Below, in pieces: positions 1 through 7,804 of a stretch of 64,000 bases of DNA (positions are counted from its first letter, which is position 1; each line of letters starts with the position of its first letter). This stretch comes from Kitasatospora sp. NBC_01246 (GTDB lineage Bacteria > Actinomycetota > Actinomycetes > Streptomycetales > Streptomycetaceae). The stretch covers positions 8,217,501-8,281,500 of the forward strand of contig NZ_CP108484.1 in the NCBI RefSeq assembly GCF_036226505.1, written 5' to 3'. A program made the position numbers and the translations under genes. The notes below the pieces were generated by a model that was not told the origin of the DNA, searched no databases, and saw only the letters and a program-made list of their open reading frames with translations.

Positions 1-324
1 GCCTCGTTCGTCCCGCTGGTCGGCTCCCCGATCGCGATGCTGGTCGCCGCCCTGGTGGCGCTGGCCGCCCGCGGCCCGGTGATCGCGATCGTGGTGCTGC
101 TGCTGATCGTGGTGATCGGCCAGATCGAGGGCCATCTGCTCCACCCGCTGGTGATGAGCCGGGCGGTCAGCCTGCACCCGGTGGTGGTCGCGGTCTCGGT
201 GCTCGCGGGCAGCATCGCGGCCGGGGTGATCGGCGCGGTGGTCGCCGTCCCCGCCGTCTCGGTGCTCTGGTCGGTCTACGCCGAGCTGCGCCGCCCGCGA
301 CCGGCGCCGCCGTCGACGCCCTGA
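1..324 (+). CDS. AI-2E family transporter, C-terminal part (truncated by window edge)
   Basis: The frame is open from base 1 and ends at a TGA at 322-324, so only the last 107 residues are present. They show the C-terminal signature of the AI-2E/PerM permease family (PF01594): a hydrophobic stretch, then QIEGHLLHPLVMSR, a short loop, and a glycine/alanine/valine-rich final helix ending in a proline-rich tail. Family members are integral membrane proteins of about 350 residues; several are putative exporters, and substrates are mostly unknown. The family call rests on the GHLLHPLVM motif; the substrate cannot be inferred. Confidence 0.8.
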   Translation, partial: ASFVPLVGSPIAMLVAALVALAARGPVIAIVVLLLIVVIGQIEGHLLHPLVMSRAVSLHPVVVAVSVLAGSIAAGVIGAVVAVPAVSVLWSVYAELRRPRPAPPSTP

Positions 325-593
325 CGGCGAGGAAGGATCCACCGGGTACGAACGGATGGCGAGCTCCGGCGGCGCGGGGCGAGGTCTTTCGGACGCGCCG
401 TCGGTGCGCGACCGGCGGTGGCACGCAAGGCCGTTCACGACCGGGTGTCGGACAGGTGTTCAAGAGATGCCAAAATAATGGCGCACCCCCTTGCGGATTG
501 TGTGATCAGATGTGAGGTCGCTGTGGCGCTTCCTGCCACAGGGGAGGGATCGGCCTGCCCCCGCACCAGGCCCCGTCACACAGGAGACGTACC

Positions 594-1874
594 ATCAACA
601 CCGCTATCCGCCGGGCCGCGCGCGGCGCAGTTCCCGTCGTCGTCAGTGCCTCCGTCCTCGCCGCTGGCCTGACCGCCTGTGGGACGGTCGAGCAGCTCAC
701 CGCCGCCCAGAAGGTGACCAAGGCCTTCGACAAGCTCGGCGACAGCAAGGCCGCCGGCCTCACCTTCTCCGTGGACGCCTCGCCGGAGCAGATCGTCGCC
801 TTCGGCAACGCCACCGGTGACAAGATCGAGCAGAAGACCGCCGAGGCGCTGTCCGGCCTGAGCATCTCGGTCGCGATGGCCGCCGACAAGCCGCTCAAGG
901 ACCTCGACACCTTCAAGAACACCCGGGGCGCCGGCAAGGAGGTGACGCCGGACAAGTCGCTGCGCGTCTCCTACCTGCTCGCCGACAAGAAGGGCACCGC
1001 GCTCCTGGAGTTCCGTCAGGTCGACGCCAAGGCGTACGTGCGCGCCGACGCCAAGGGCCTGGTGAAGCTGGTCGGCGAGGACCCGGCGGAGGTGGACGCG
1101 GTCGCCGAGGACCTGCCCACCGAGCTGAACCCGGTCAAGGACGTGCTGGCCGGCAAGTGGGTCGCCTTCGACCTGCAGGAGCTCGCGGACACGGCCAAGA
1201 AGCCCGCCGACGCCGGCACCCCCGCCCCGTCCGGCCGGCCCACGCTGGACCCGGAGACCGCCGAGCAGCTGGCCGTCTCGCTGAAGGACGTCTTCTCCCG
1301 GACCGTCACCTTCGACGACAAGGGCAAGAAGGACGGCGCCGAGCACCTCCTGGTGAGCGCCCCGGCCCGACAGCTGACCGACGAGCTGCTGAAGGCGCTC
1401 AAGCCGCTCTCCGCGAAGCTCCCCGAGCAGTTCGGCAAGCTCCCCACCAAGGTCCCGGACGACCTGGCCGACACCAGGATCGGCGTCGACCTGTACCTGA
1501 AGGGCGGCACCTTCTCCTCGGCCACCTTCGACCTCGCGCAGCTGGAGCCCAAGGCCGGCCCGGGCAGCACCTTCCCGGTCAAGCTCGCGTTCAACAGTTC
1601 CGCCCCGGCGGTCCAGGCGCCCGCCGACGCGGTGAAGATCACCGACAAGGACATCCAGAACGCGACGCTCGCCCTCGTGAGCGCCGCCGCCGGTGAGGCC
1701 GGTGGCCCCGGTGCCCCCGCCGGCGCCGGCCGGCCCGGCACCCCGGGCAAGCCGCTGACCGACGCCCAGGTCAAGGAGCTGGTCGGCCTCGGCATGCCCG
1801 AGCAGCAGATCCAGGTCTTCAGCCGGCTCGGCATGGACTACGAGGAGATCAAGAGCCTCGCCCAGGAGGGCTGA
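594..1874 (+). CDS. Secreted lipoprotein with apparent ATC start codon
   Basis: The protein is about 426 residues. The first ordinary start in this frame (GTG 714) lies inside the mature protein. Upstream in the same frame is an arginine-containing n-region, a hydrophobic core and the lipobox LTAC with Cys29 (codon 678-680). Between the upstream stop (513-515) and 714 there is no ATG, GTG or TTG in this frame. An AGGAGA ribosome site at 582-587 sits 6 nt before an ATC codon at 594, which would give a normal 28-residue lipoprotein signal. The mature part is lysine/alanine-rich with a Gly/Pro linker near residue 365 and a short C-terminal helical segment. It resembles actinomycete lipoproteins of unknown function. 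A base substitution in an ATG is the alternative explanation. Confidence 0.75.
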   Translation: MNTAIRRAARGAVPVVVSASVLAAGLTACGTVEQLTAAQKVTKAFDKLGDSKAAGLTFSVDASPEQIVAFGNATGDKIEQKTAEALSGLSISVAMAADKPLKDLDTFKNTRGAGKEVTPDKSLRVSYLLADKKGTALLEFRQVDAKAYVRADAKGLVKLVGEDPAEVDAVAEDLPTELNPVKDVLAGKWVAFDLQELADTAKKPADAGTPAPSGRPTLDPETAEQLAVSLKDVFSRTVTFDDKGKKDGAEHLLVSAPARQLTDELLKALKPLSAKLPEQFGKLPTKVPDDLADTRIGVDLYLKGGTFSSATFDLAQLEPKAGPGSTFPVKLAFNSSAPAVQAPADAVKITDKDIQNATLALVSAAAGEAGGPGAPAGAGRPGTPGKPLTDAQVKELVGLGMPEQQIQVFSRLGMDYEEIKSLAQEG

Positions 1875-1889
1875 GAGCGGTCCGGAGGA

Positions 1890-1934
1890 GCCGGGGCGTG
1901 ATGAGTCGGTTCAGCCGGCCCGCCACGCCCCGGC
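1890..1934. terminator. Hairpin between convergent genes
   Basis: An 11-bp perfect inverted repeat, GCCGGGGCGTG at 1890-1900 against 1924-1934, with a 23-nt loop. It lies just after the lipoprotein stop and before the end of the convergent PNPOx-fold gene, so it could terminate either transcript. There is no T-tract, as is common in actinomycetes. Confidence 0.5.
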
Positions 1935-1970
1935 GCTCGTCGGGGCCCGTCCGGCCGCGGCCGTCGTCGC

Positions 1971-2528
1971 TCAGAACGTCCACCGGGTGTGGCTGTAGAC
2001 CCCGTCGTCCCGGCCGAAGCCGTACGCGGTGACCGGCGCCACCGCGAACACCGTCACGCTCCCGTTCCGGAACGCGTCCCCGATCCCGTGGAAGGTGCCC
2101 TCGGGCGAGGTGATGTGCGAGCCGTACTGCGACTCGTACGCCGTGATCACCGCTTCCAGCACCGCCGGATCGGTCACCGGCTCGGCCGTGCCCTCGATCA
2201 CCAGGTCGAGGCCCTCGGTGAGCGAGTTCCCCCCGGTCGTCAGCGCGCAGTGCCCGTCATGGGCGAGGTTCCTGGCCTTCTGCTCGTCCGGGCCGGTGGA
2301 GAAGTACAGCACCCCGTCGTGCCAGGCGGCGATCACCGGAGTGACGTGCAGCCGGCCGTCGGGCCGCACCGTCGACACCCAGAAGATCTCGGCGGCCTCC
2401 AAGCGGCGCCGGGCCTCGGCCCACGGCGTGGCCGTGACCTCCTCGGCGCCCGGACGGGGGCGGAGCGCGGAGCTGTAGCGGGCGTCGAGCTCGGTGGTGG
2501 GCTGCTGCGCGGATCCGTGGGCCTGCAT
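1971..2528 (-). CDS. Pyridoxamine 5'-phosphate oxidase-fold (FMN/F420-binding) family protein
   Basis: 185 residues. The central segment FWVSTVRPDGRLHVTPV, followed by VLYFSTGPDEQKARNL and CALTTG, is the split-beta-barrel signature of the PNPOx-like/F420-binding family: strand, substrate-facing loop, then a lysine/arginine phosphate contact. Members bind FMN or F420 and are cytoplasmic oxidoreductases of varied or unknown substrate. The start ATG at 2526-2528 has a GGAGGA ribosome site just upstream on the minus strand. It converges on the lipoprotein gene and lies next to a broken dehydrogenase. The precise reaction is unknown. Confidence 0.8.
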   Translation of the reverse strand: MQAHGSAQQPTTELDARYSSALRPRPGAEEVTATPWAEARRRLEAAEIFWVSTVRPDGRLHVTPVIAAWHDGVLYFSTGPDEQKARNLAHDGHCALTTGGNSLTEGLDLVIEGTAEPVTDPAVLEAVITAYESQYGSHITSPEGTFHGIGDAFRNGSVTVFAVAPVTAYGFGRDDGVYSHTRWTF

Positions 2529-2616
2529 GGCGGTTCCTCCTCACCTGTGGTCACCCTCCGGGTCATTCTCCCCGCCGCCCGCCGGCCCTGCCACGCGTCC
2601 GTCCCCCGCCGGCGAC

Positions 2617-3130
2617 CCGGGCGACCGGGGCCGGGTGGTCGGCCTCGGCGGCCTCGGCCACGTGGCCGTCAAGCTCGCGCACGCGCTCGGCGCCGAGGTC
2701 ACCGTCCTGTCGCAGTCCCTGCGCAAGAAGGAGGACGGCCTGCGGCTGGGCGCCGACCACTACTACGCCACCGGCGACCCGAAGACCTTCGAGGCGGCGG
2801 GCCGGTACGACCTCGTCCTCAACACCGTCTCCGCGCCGCTCCGCCGCCTACCTGTCGCTGCTGCGCACGGACGGCACCATGGTGAACCTGGGCCTCCCGG
2901 AGGAGCCGGTGCGGCTGACCCTCCAGGCGCTGTCGGGCAACCGCCGCAGCCTCAGCAGCTCGGGCATCGGGGGCATCGCCGAGACCCAGGAGATGCTGGA
3001 CTTCTGCGCGGCGCACGGCGTCGGCGCCGAGATCGAGCTGATCGGCGCGGACGAGATCAACGAGGCCTACGAGCGGGTCCTCGGGAGCGACGTCCGCTAC
3101 CGCTTCGTGATCGACACCGCCACCCTGTGA
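2617..3130 (+). pseudogene. Zinc-type alcohol dehydrogenase remnant (N-terminus lost, frameshifted)
   Basis: Two frames together encode the cofactor-binding half of a cinnamyl-alcohol-dehydrogenase-like (MDR family) enzyme. Frame one gives VVGLGGLGHVAVKLAHALG, the NADP-binding GxGGxG motif, through NTVSAPL near 2837. Frame two continues from about 2850 with AYLSLLRTDGTMVNLGLPEEP to the natural C-terminus at 3130. The frame changes near 2838-2850, where a few bases seem to be missing. The zinc-binding N-terminal half (about 170 residues) is absent, so this cannot be functional. The gene probably decayed by an N-terminal deletion plus a small indel. Confidence 0.8.
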
Positions 3131-3228
3131 GGCCCCGCGCGCTCGGCCGAGCGAACGCGGGATCAGGTCGAAGCGCGGCCCGGCGCCGACAGCCCGGGGT
3201 CCGGCCGCCCGCGGCCCGAGGCCGCCGT

Positions 3229-3272
3229 AAATGCCGTGCGCGGCGGCCGGGTTGCGGGTTAGGGTCCTGAAC
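3229..3272 (+). promoter_or_regulatory. Predicted promoter of the mgt leader transcript
   Basis: TAGGGT at 3260-3265 matches the actinomycete -10 pattern TANNNT and lies exactly 7 nt before the ATG of the 8-codon leader ORF, the spacing expected for a leaderless transcript. No good -35 hexamer is visible about 17 nt upstream. The short A/T run AAAT at 3229-3232 lies just upstream of that position, an arrangement also seen at WhiB7/WblC-dependent resistance promoters; this last point is speculative. Confidence 0.4.
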
Positions 3273-3299
3273 ATGTGCTTCCACCAGATCTACGGCTGA
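3273..3299 (+). CDS. Eight-residue leader peptide MCFHQIYG upstream of the macrolide glycosyltransferase
   Basis: ATG TGC TTC CAC CAG ATC TAC GGC TGA encodes MCFHQIYG. The ORF begins where transcription is expected to start and has no Shine-Dalgarno sequence, consistent with leaderless translation. Its stop codon overlaps the left arm of a very stable hairpin (3298-3309), so a ribosome stalled near the end of the peptide would cover that arm. Short leader ORFs of this kind precede many ribosome-targeting-antibiotic resistance genes and sense the drug by stalling. That this peptide does so is inferred from position only. Confidence 0.5.
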   Translation: MCFHQIYG

Positions 3300-3412
3300 C
3301 GGGACGGGGCAGGCCCCCGTCCCGTCTCGCAGACCCGAGTGACGCTCCGCCGGCGGGCTCTCCCGCGCCGGGCCGGGCGCACGGGTCTGCCGTGTCCTCC
3401 CCGCCGCAGACC
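3298..3412 (+). promoter_or_regulatory. Candidate transcription attenuator with alternative RNA pairings
   Basis: GACGGGACGGGG (3298-3309) pairs perfectly with 3315-3326 across a 5-nt loop, forming a 12-bp GC-rich stem that starts inside the leader stop codon. Further on, GCAGACCCG (3329-3337) is a perfect 9-nt complement of CGGGTCTGC (3382-3390), which could alternatively pair with GCAGACC at 3406-3412 just before the glycosyltransferase start. This looks like a switchable leader RNA: stem 1 as a terminator, disrupted when a ribosome stalls on the leader peptide. Confidence 0.5.
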
Positions 3413-3430
3413 TGAAACGAGTGATCGCCC

Positions 3431-4606
3431 ATGTCCCGTCGCCGTGCCCACATCGCGATGGTCGGTGTCCCCGCCGTCAGCCACGTCCTGCCCAGCCTTG
3501 AGGTCATCCGCGAACTGGTGGCCCGCGGCCACCGGGTGACCTACGCCAACGACCCGGCGGCCGCCGCGCTGATCGAGGCCACCGGCGCCGAACTGGTCCC
3601 CTGCGCCTCCGTGCTGCCGGTCGGTGACCAGAGCTGGCCCGATGACCCGATCGCCGGGATGGACCTCTTCCTCGACAACGCCGTCCAGGCCCTCCCGCAG
3701 CTGCGCACCGCCTACGACGACGACCCCGCGGACCTCTACCTGTACGACATCGGCGGCTACGCCGCGCGTGCCCTCGCCGAGTCCCAGGGCCGCCCCGTCG
3801 TGCAGCTGTCCCCGACCTTCGTGGCCTGGCAGGGCTACCACCAGGAGGAGGCGGTCCAGCTGCGGGAGCTGCCGGGGGCCGCCGCCCACCGGGCGAGGTT
3901 CGCCCGCTGGTTGGCCGAGAGCGGCGCCACCACCACCGACGTGGACGCCTTCGCCGGTCTCCCCGTCCGGGTCCTGGCCCTGATCACGCGGGCGATGCAG
4001 CCGAACGCCGACCGGGTCGACGCGGACGCGGTGACCTTCGTCGGCCCCTGCTACGACCTGAGCGCGGGCGCGGACGCCTGGACCCGCCCCGCCGGTGCCG
4101 AGAAGGTCCTGCTGATCTCGCTGGGTTCGGCGTTCACCCGCCGCGCGGAGTTCTACCGGCAGTGCCTGGCGGCCTTCGGCGACCTGCCGGGCTGGCACGT
4201 CGTCCTGCAGATCGGGAAGTACACCGACCCGCGGGACCTCGGCACCGTCCCGTCCAACGTCGAGGTGCACCCGTGGGTCCCCCAGCGGGCGATCCTGGCG
4301 CAGGCGGACGCCTTCGTCACCCATGCGGGGATGGGCGGCTGCGGCGAGGGGCTGCTGGCCGGGGTGCCGATGATCGCCGTCCCGCAGGCCGTCGACCAGT
4401 TCATGAACGCGGACCGTCTGGTGGAGCTGGGGGTGGGCCGCCGGATCGACACCGAGGACGCCTCGGCGCAGACCCTGCGGACGGCGCTGGCCGAGCTCGT
4501 CGGCGACCCGGAGGTGGCCCGCCGCTCCGCGCGGCTGCGGGCCGGCGCCCGGGCCGAGGGCGGCACCCGGCACGCCGCCGACCTCATCGAGCGCATGCTG
4601 GACTGA
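3431..4606 (+). CDS. mgt: Macrolide-family glycosyltransferase (GT1, OleD/Mgt type)
   Basis: 391 residues, the usual size for Mgt/OleD enzymes, which transfer glucose from UDP-glucose to the 2'-OH of macrolides and inactivate them in the cytoplasm. The N-terminal HIAMVGVPAVSHVLPSLEVI is the acceptor-domain opening with the conserved base-bearing histidine loop. The C-terminal PWVPQRAILAQADAFVTHAGMGGCGEGL and GVPMIAVPQAVDQ form the nucleotide-sugar-binding block. The start ATG has only a weak GAGTGA site. The gene follows a leader peptide and attenuator-like RNA, which supports a drug-inducible resistance role. Broader acceptor use (flavonoids, other aglycones) is common in the family. Confidence 0.85.
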   Translation: MSRRRAHIAMVGVPAVSHVLPSLEVIRELVARGHRVTYANDPAAAALIEATGAELVPCASVLPVGDQSWPDDPIAGMDLFLDNAVQALPQLRTAYDDDPADLYLYDIGGYAARALAESQGRPVVQLSPTFVAWQGYHQEEAVQLRELPGAAAHRARFARWLAESGATTTDVDAFAGLPVRVLALITRAMQPNADRVDADAVTFVGPCYDLSAGADAWTRPAGAEKVLLISLGSAFTRRAEFYRQCLAAFGDLPGWHVVLQIGKYTDPRDLGTVPSNVEVHPWVPQRAILAQADAFVTHAGMGGCGEGLLAGVPMIAVPQAVDQFMNADRLVELGVGRRIDTEDASAQTLRTALAELVGDPEVARRSARLRAGARAEGGTRHAADLIERMLD

Positions 4607-4618
4607 TCGCCCGGGCGA

Positions 4619-4651
4619 CCCGGCCGGGGCGGTGGGCCCGACCCGGCCGGG
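4619..4651. terminator. Repeated CCCGGCCGGG hairpin between convergent genes
   Basis: Two identical palindromes CCCGGCCGGG at 4619-4628 and 4642-4651 can pair with each other across a 13-nt loop, or fold individually. They lie between the glycosyltransferase stop and the convergent membrane-protein gene. Confidence 0.4.
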
Positions 4652-4663
4652 GGCCGCGCGGGA

Positions 4664-5395
4664 TCAGCGGTGCGGTGTGCCGCCGACGAAGTCCTTCAGG
4701 GCGTCGAGGCGGGTCCGGCGGTCGGGCGGGTAGCGCCGCAGCGCGCGCTCGGCCTTGCGCGAGCCGGGGCGGTAGCGCCAACGGGCCCAGGGGGAGGTCG
4801 GCTTGGCCAGCCGCAGGATGCCGACCAGCCCGACCACCAGGGGCACCAGCAGGCCGATCACCCCGAGCGCCGTCTTGCCCTTGAGGATCGTGCCGACGCA
4901 CAGCGCCAGGTTGACGAGCATCAGCGCGGCGAAGACCAGGTGGTTGGCCGTGCCCTGACCCACATCGGAGAACGGGTTGAACCCGGCGACCAGCAGCAGG
5001 CCGACCGCCACCGCGAGGAACGCCGCGTCGACCGACTTGCGGCCCTCCTTCGCCCAGTAGACGTCCTCCAGGTGCAGCCAGAGCGCGAACTCGTCCACGG
5101 CCAGGGCGGCGCCGGCGCCGAACAGCACGGCCAGCACCTGCGCCCCGGGACTGTCCGGCCGGTAGGAGAACTCGATGGCGCCCGCCACCAGCATCGCGAG
5201 GATGCCGTACACCTGGTGGTGCACATGGGTGCCGCCGACCGCGACGTCGCGGAACGGTCCGCGGCCCGCCCTGATCAGCCGGGTGACCACCCTGGTCCCG
5301 GCGAAGGTCAGCACGAACGCGCCGAGCATCCAGAGCCCGACGCCGTGGTTGGGGACGGTGATGACCACCTCGACCTGGACCGATGCGCTCCGCAC
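4664..5395 (-). CDS. Conserved actinobacterial integral membrane protein
   Basis: 243 residues with about six hydrophobic segments: VGLWMLGAFVLTFAG near the N-terminus, VYGILAMLVAGAIE, AVLFGAGAALAVDEFALWL, AAFLAVAVGLLLVAG, LVFAALMLVNLALCV and LGVIGLLVPLVVGLVGIL. The polar motifs GGTHVHHQVYG and DEFALWLHLEDVYWAKEGR recur in a family of uncharacterised actinobacterial membrane proteins. It lies 16 nt downstream of the DUF2156 gene on the same strand, so the two are probably co-transcribed and may act together in the membrane. I assign no reaction. Confidence 0.7.
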   Translation of the reverse strand: MRSASVQVEVVITVPNHGVGLWMLGAFVLTFAGTRVVTRLIRAGRGPFRDVAVGGTHVHHQVYGILAMLVAGAIEFSYRPDSPGAQVLAVLFGAGAALAVDEFALWLHLEDVYWAKEGRKSVDAAFLAVAVGLLLVAGFNPFSDVGQGTANHLVFAALMLVNLALCVGTILKGKTALGVIGLLVPLVVGLVGILRLAKPTSPWARWRYRPGSRKAERALRRYPPDRRTRLDALKDFVGGTPHR

Positions 5396-5411
5396 GGCGG
5401 TTCCGTTCCCG

Positions 5412-7577
5412 TCAGCCGTGGTGCGCGGGGACCTTGAGCAGGTCGCGCATCGTGGCGGAGGGCAGGTAGCAGCGCAGCAGGGCCAGCCCGATCCGGGGCA
5501 GGTCGGCCTCGTCGCGGTAGAGCAGGAACATCGGCTCGTAGCGCGGCTGGAACTTCGCCTTGAAGGAGTGCAGCGAGCGGAAGCCGTAGTACGGCTCCAT
5601 GGCCGCGCCCAACTGGTCGAGGATCCGGTCCAGCACGGTAGGTGCGTGGGTGGGGCCGGTGCGTGCCAGCGGCGCGCCGGAGAGCGAGAGGTAGTGCGCG
5701 CCGTCGTCGCGCAGGGCGAGGCAGCTGGAGGCGATCATGAACTCGACGACCGGCCGGAAGCCCTCGCGGCGGCGGCGCATCATGTCCAGGGTCCAGCCCT
5801 GCGGGACCCCGTCCGGGCCGTACACCGGCATCCACGAGGTCACCCCGTGGAGGTGTTCGTCGCCCTCCAGCGCCAGGCCGACCCGCATCCGCGGATCCAT
5901 CGCCTCCTCCACGCCGCCGAGCGTGAAGCCCATCTCCGGCAGCCCCATGTCACCGACCCACTCCTCGGAGATGCCGCGGACCTGGGACAGCACCGGTCGC
6001 GGCTGTTCGGCGAGGGCGCCGAGCCGGTACTCGACGCCGTCCTTCCTGGCGCGGTTCAGGGCGGTGCGCACGTCCTGCCAGGCCTTGCCGCGGAACTCCA
6101 GGTCCGGCAGGTCGATCACGGTGTCCTCGGCGACCTGGACGGACCGCCAGCCCAGCGCGTCGGTGGCCCCGGCGGCCCGGGCGGTGGCGGAGAACAGGCA
6201 CGGGACCAGCCCCGCGCGGTCGCACATCTCGGCGAAGCGGGTGATCGTCCGGCCTCGGTCGTCCGGTGCTCCCACCGGATCGCCCAGCGCGACCGCGACG
6301 CCGGCGTGGGCCCGGTAGGCGATGTAGCTCCCGTCGTCGCCCTCGGGGAAGAAGTAGGAGTTGTCCGGCCAGGTGGTCATCCAGGAGAGGTTCGCCCCGC
6401 CGCGGTGGACCAGCAGGTCCGCGGCCCGGGTGCGCGGGTCCCCGTCGGACGCCGGCGCGGCTGCGGGCGCCGACTCGGCACCGGGCACCTGGGCCCGGCC
6501 GCGCGGCCGCCTGGCCCGGAACGCCTCCCGGCCGGCGATCAGCACCACCAGCTCGGCCGTCCACACCACCGAGGTGGGGACGAACACCGCCGCGCCGGTG
6601 ACCGTGACCTGCTCGTCGAGCGCCTTGCCGATCAGGTACGCGACCGCCACGAACAGGCCCAGCAGCGCGTTCAGCGCGCAGAGCAGCACCGTCCAGCGCC
6701 AGGCGGTGCGGCGCCCCCGGCGCAGCCCGTTGACCAGCAGGGCGATCAGCGCCACCGAGAGCAGCACCTGCCAGCCCGGTCCGCCCAGCCCTCTGGTCTC
6801 CCCGACCGGACCGCTGCCCGGTACCAGCCAGACGACCAGCAGGATCGCCGCGATCAGGACCAGGCCCGCCACCGCGAGCAGCCGCCACTCCCGGCGGCTG
6901 AGCCGGCCGGAGGTCCGGGCCGCGCCCGGGACCCGCAGCCAGTGGGTCGCCACGAGGCCGCCGGCGACCGCCAGCGCGTGCTCCAGGTCGTCGAGCCCTC
7001 CGACGTACAGCAGCGAGACGCCGGCGTAGGCGGCCAGGGCCAGCCGCAGCCGCTGCCGCCACGGCGAGGCGAGGGCCGCCGAGGCCACCGCGCCCGCGCA
7101 GAGCGCGCCCGCCGAGATGCCGACGTCGACGGTGCCGGCCAGGTCCTTCGCCCAGGTCCACGCGGTGTGCCGGAGGGCGAACAGCAGCAGGGCGGCCAGC
7201 AGGACGGCGCCGAGCTGGCCGGCCACCGTCACCGCGGCGGTCCAGCGCGTGCCGAGCCTCGCCTCGGCGAGGCCGCAGAGCAGCACGACGGCGACGAGCA
7301 CCGGGAGGTAGTCGATCGGTGTCGAGCAGAACAGCGGACCGGTGGCCAGGGTCCACCAGCGGCCCTTCTCGAACGAGGGCAGGCCGTACGCGACGTTCGC
7401 GTACCACGACCGGTCGGACGTCGCGTCCCACAGGCCGCCCACGGCCAGCCCGACCACCAGCACCACCACGGCGGTGGCGACGGTGAAGGGGAAGCGCCGC
7501 AGCGCGGCGGTGACCGCGGGCAGGACGTCACGCCGCCACCGCGGCTCTGATTCTCCCGGCACCTCGCACCTCCGCAC
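5412..7577 (-). CDS. MprF-like membrane protein with DUF2156 (phosphatidylglycerol lysyltransferase-type) domain
   Basis: 721 residues. The first half (about residues 30-350) holds many transmembrane helices, beginning FPFTVATAVVVLVVGLAVGGLW, with the rhomboid-like WWTLATGPLF segment. The second half is a soluble acyltransferase-fold DUF2156 domain: NLSWMTTWPDNSYFFPEGDDG, VALGDPVG, FEMCDRAGL-type loops and YYGFRSLHSFKAKFQPRYEP near the end. This is the layout of bacterial aminoacyl-phosphatidylglycerol synthases/flippases, which alter membrane charge and cationic-peptide resistance. The aminoacyl donor cannot be read from sequence. It leads a two-gene unit with the membrane protein at 4664-5395. 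Confidence 0.75.
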   Translation of the reverse strand: MRRCEVPGESEPRWRRDVLPAVTAALRRFPFTVATAVVVLVVGLAVGGLWDATSDRSWYANVAYGLPSFEKGRWWTLATGPLFCSTPIDYLPVLVAVVLLCGLAEARLGTRWTAAVTVAGQLGAVLLAALLLFALRHTAWTWAKDLAGTVDVGISAGALCAGAVASAALASPWRQRLRLALAAYAGVSLLYVGGLDDLEHALAVAGGLVATHWLRVPGAARTSGRLSRREWRLLAVAGLVLIAAILLVVWLVPGSGPVGETRGLGGPGWQVLLSVALIALLVNGLRRGRRTAWRWTVLLCALNALLGLFVAVAYLIGKALDEQVTVTGAAVFVPTSVVWTAELVVLIAGREAFRARRPRGRAQVPGAESAPAAAPASDGDPRTRAADLLVHRGGANLSWMTTWPDNSYFFPEGDDGSYIAYRAHAGVAVALGDPVGAPDDRGRTITRFAEMCDRAGLVPCLFSATARAAGATDALGWRSVQVAEDTVIDLPDLEFRGKAWQDVRTALNRARKDGVEYRLGALAEQPRPVLSQVRGISEEWVGDMGLPEMGFTLGGVEEAMDPRMRVGLALEGDEHLHGVTSWMPVYGPDGVPQGWTLDMMRRRREGFRPVVEFMIASSCLALRDDGAHYLSLSGAPLARTGPTHAPTVLDRILDQLGAAMEPYYGFRSLHSFKAKFQPRYEPMFLLYRDEADLPRIGLALLRCYLPSATMRDLLKVPAHHG

Positions 7578-7804
7578 GGTGTGGCCGACACCCCCGCCTC
7601 GGGCCCGGAGCCTCCTTGCTCAGCGTAGCCGGATTCGGCGGACGGGGCCGGGCGGGGAGACCGGACCGGGGCGGGCCCGTCCGGGCGACGGGACGGCCGC
7701 CCTTCGCTAGGCTCGGCGGTATCCGCGGCCCCGGTCACGGCCGGTCGGCCGGCGGTGTGCCAGGGCGCCCCCGGCGCCACGACGGCATGACGGGAGGACA
7801 CCGG

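Noticed and set aside
576..1346. Long minus-strand open frame (256 codons) opposite the lipoprotein gene
   Set aside because: It mirrors the coding frame of a real gene in very GC-rich DNA; its protein is low-complexity Gly/Val/Arg and shows no domain.
5175..7550. 791-codon plus-strand open frame opposite the MprF-like gene
   Set aside because: Composition is His/Arg/Gln/Gly-rich shadow sequence of the antisense gene, with no ribosome site or motif.
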